From Bacillota bacterium (GTDB lineage Bacteria; Bacillota; Clostridia; Peptostreptococcales; Anaerovoracaceae): 34,607 bases of DNA. Shown piece by piece: positions 33,467-34,607 of this stretch. The notes beneath the pieces are model-generated. The model did no database searches. It had not been told where the DNA came from and saw only the letters and a program-made list of their open reading frames with translations. The stretch is from contig JAAVYD010000101.1 of NCBI GenBank assembly GCA_022790955.1, positions 1 to 34,607 of the forward strand, in the 5' to 3' direction. The first letter of the stretch is position 1, and every line of letters begins with the position of its first letter. Position numbers and translations under genes: made by a program.

Positions 33467-33590
33467 AAATGATACATAATGCATAAAATAATGCTAATTA
33501 TACTTTAACTAATAATAAATTAAATTGCAATGTCAAAATGAAACATGGCGGCAGTATTTAATTTTAAATTTCTTAAAATTGTAAAAATAA

Positions 33591-34465
33591 TTATTTACCG
33601 TTCAGATTTTCCAACATGCGCACAGCAATAGTTAAAGCCTGTTCTCGAGTAGTGTTAGCGTAGCTGTTGGCTTCGTCGGCAGTCGTCATATTTTTTGGGG
33701 CGAATTTATTATTTCCCACTCCGTTGATAATTTTATTGGCAGCCATAAAATAAACGCTGTCTTTGGCCCAGCCGGAAATATTACGGTCGTCGGCAAAGAG
33801 AGCGGGCTGATTATAAGGCAGTGTAAACGAACTGTCAGCTGCAAGTGTCCAGCCATCCAGTGTGGCACGCTTGAATACGCGGGTCAGCATAGTAGCAGCG
33901 GTCTCCCGGTTAAGCAGGTCGTTGGGAGAGAAAGTTATTGCGCTGGTGCCGTTGACTACTCCGACAGAGTAGGCTTTCAGCACTTCTAAGTCTTTACAGT
34001 CAATGAAAGGATTATTAATGATGGGAAGGGCTTTGGTATTGGCTAAAGATTCATAAGTCTTGACAGAAATGGCGGCGAATTCAGCTTGATTGATTTTTTA
34101 GGTCAGATCTTGTCCGATCAGGACGTCTGGAATAAGATCCATTTTATAGGCTTTTTCGATTTCAGGGGCAGACCATTCGGAAACTTCCGAAGCAAATGAT
34201 GTCTTTAAAAGATTTTAGATTTGGAATGGGATTTAACCAGTTGATCAATGAATTGCTGTTCTTTTTCTGAAGTAATGGAAACCAGATGCCCACCGAGTTT
34301 TTTACAATATTCATCAGTTTCGTTCTATGTCATGCTTTCGTCTATAAGCAGGTAGCTATGACCTCCGTAACTGACCGAATTATTGCTGCTAACTGCCAGT
34401 GATGGTACAGTAAATACCATGCACAGAATCAGAGCAAACAAAAGGACTATTATTTTTTTATTCAT
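33591..34465 (-). pseudogene. Broken gene for a secreted C-type-lectin-like protein with SLH-like tail
   Basis: Reading the minus strand from ATG 34465 gives a signal peptide (MNKKIIVLLFALILCMVF) and a C-type-lectin-like start (YGGHSYLLIDESMT, then a stop, then NETDEYCKKLGGHLVSITSE). The first stop, TAG at 34327-34325, sits where these domains normally have Trp. The frame then meets TAA and shifts near 34212-34220, continuing as SFASEVSEWSAPEIEKAY. A further in-frame TAA at 34100-34098 precedes KINQAEFAAISVKTYESLA. The remaining open part (ATG 33983 to 33591, 130 residues) carries SLH-like sequence (FSPNDLLNRETAATMLTRVF, NKFAPKNMTTADEANSY, TREQALTIAVRMLENLNG). Three lesions make this a decayed gene, barring sequencing error. 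Confidence 0.82.
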
Positions 34466-34513
34466 TATGGTTTTTCATTTCTTTAACTTAGACATATATT
34501 GAGTTAAATATAA

Positions 34514-34541
34514 CACATATTGGTTTATTTAGCAATATGTG
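34514..34541. repeat. Perfect 9-bp inverted repeat upstream of the lectin pseudogene
   Basis: CACATATTG (34514-34522) and CAATATGTG (34533-34541) are separated by 10 bases. The position, about 50 bp upstream of the pseudogene start, suits an operator. CAATATTGT-like sequence recurs to its right (34563-34571). Confidence 0.45.
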
Positions 34542-34607
34542 ATGTTAGAAGTATAGGATAACAATATTGTAGGATTACAATACATGTGTTACATCTGAAT
34601 AATTAAA

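Noticed and set aside
34325..34327. TAG read as a sense codon (recoding) in the lectin-like gene
   Set aside because: The same gene also has a frameshift and a TAA stop, and no other gene in the window contains internal TAG codons.
1..34607. CRISPR array, tRNA or rRNA genes
   Set aside because: I saw no regularly spaced direct repeats and no tRNA- or rRNA-like sequence on either strand.

Overview
The window looks like chromosomal DNA of an anaerobic, low-GC Clostridia-type Firmicute. The signs are Gram-positive Shine-Dalgarno sites (AGGAGG class), SLH-anchored envelope proteins, ECF sigma factors paired with DUF4367-type membrane partners, a copper-amine-oxidase-N-domain protein and a ferredoxin-like NAD(P)H oxidoreductase. 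Species cannot be read from the sequence; an SLH-rich gut clostridium such as a Monoglobus relative would fit.

Layout. 1-577: intergenic DNA with a MITE-like element (255-557). 578-5288: overlapping operon of ECF sigma factor, membrane anti-sigma-like protein and a secreted M16C-type peptidase with SLH repeats. 5649-7511 (-): fused NuoF-tail/GltD-like flavoprotein. 7614-8119: an unannotated type I toxin-antitoxin locus, with a 31-residue holin-like toxin on the minus strand and an antisense RNA on the plus strand. 8215-10976: a DUF6985-like protein, a PucR-type regulator and a DinJ/YafQ type II toxin-antitoxin pair. 11034-11783: a solitary larB behind a perfect leader hairpin. 11847-19991: a type I restriction-modification locus (hsdM, hsdS, hsdR) interrupted by a nucleotidyltransferase, a PIN-domain nuclease and two small genes of unknown function. 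20153-27977: an XRE regulator divergent from an envelope operon of small protein, D-aspartate ligase, asparagine synthetase, aspartate racemase, lipid flippase and SLH-transglutaminase. 28179-28916: DUF6033-like protein. 29061-31646 (-): second ECF sigma/anti-sigma pair and a related surface protein. 32062-33285 (-): SstT serine/threonine symporter, with a second MITE-like copy (33307-33466) in its leader. 33591-34465 (-): decayed gene for a secreted C-type-lectin-like protein.

How the parts work together. The 20791-27977 operon reads as a peptidoglycan cross-bridge module: the racemase makes D-Asp, the ATP-grasp ligase attaches it to the stem peptide, AsnB amidates it and the flippase moves the lipid-linked precursor outward. 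A divergent XRE repressor would control it through a symmetric operator overlapping both -35 boxes. The 7.8-20 kb interval holds two toxin-antitoxin systems and a restriction system with a base-composition break at the end of hsdS, and behaves like a plasticity/defence region. The two ECF systems flank the window and both point to envelope sensing.
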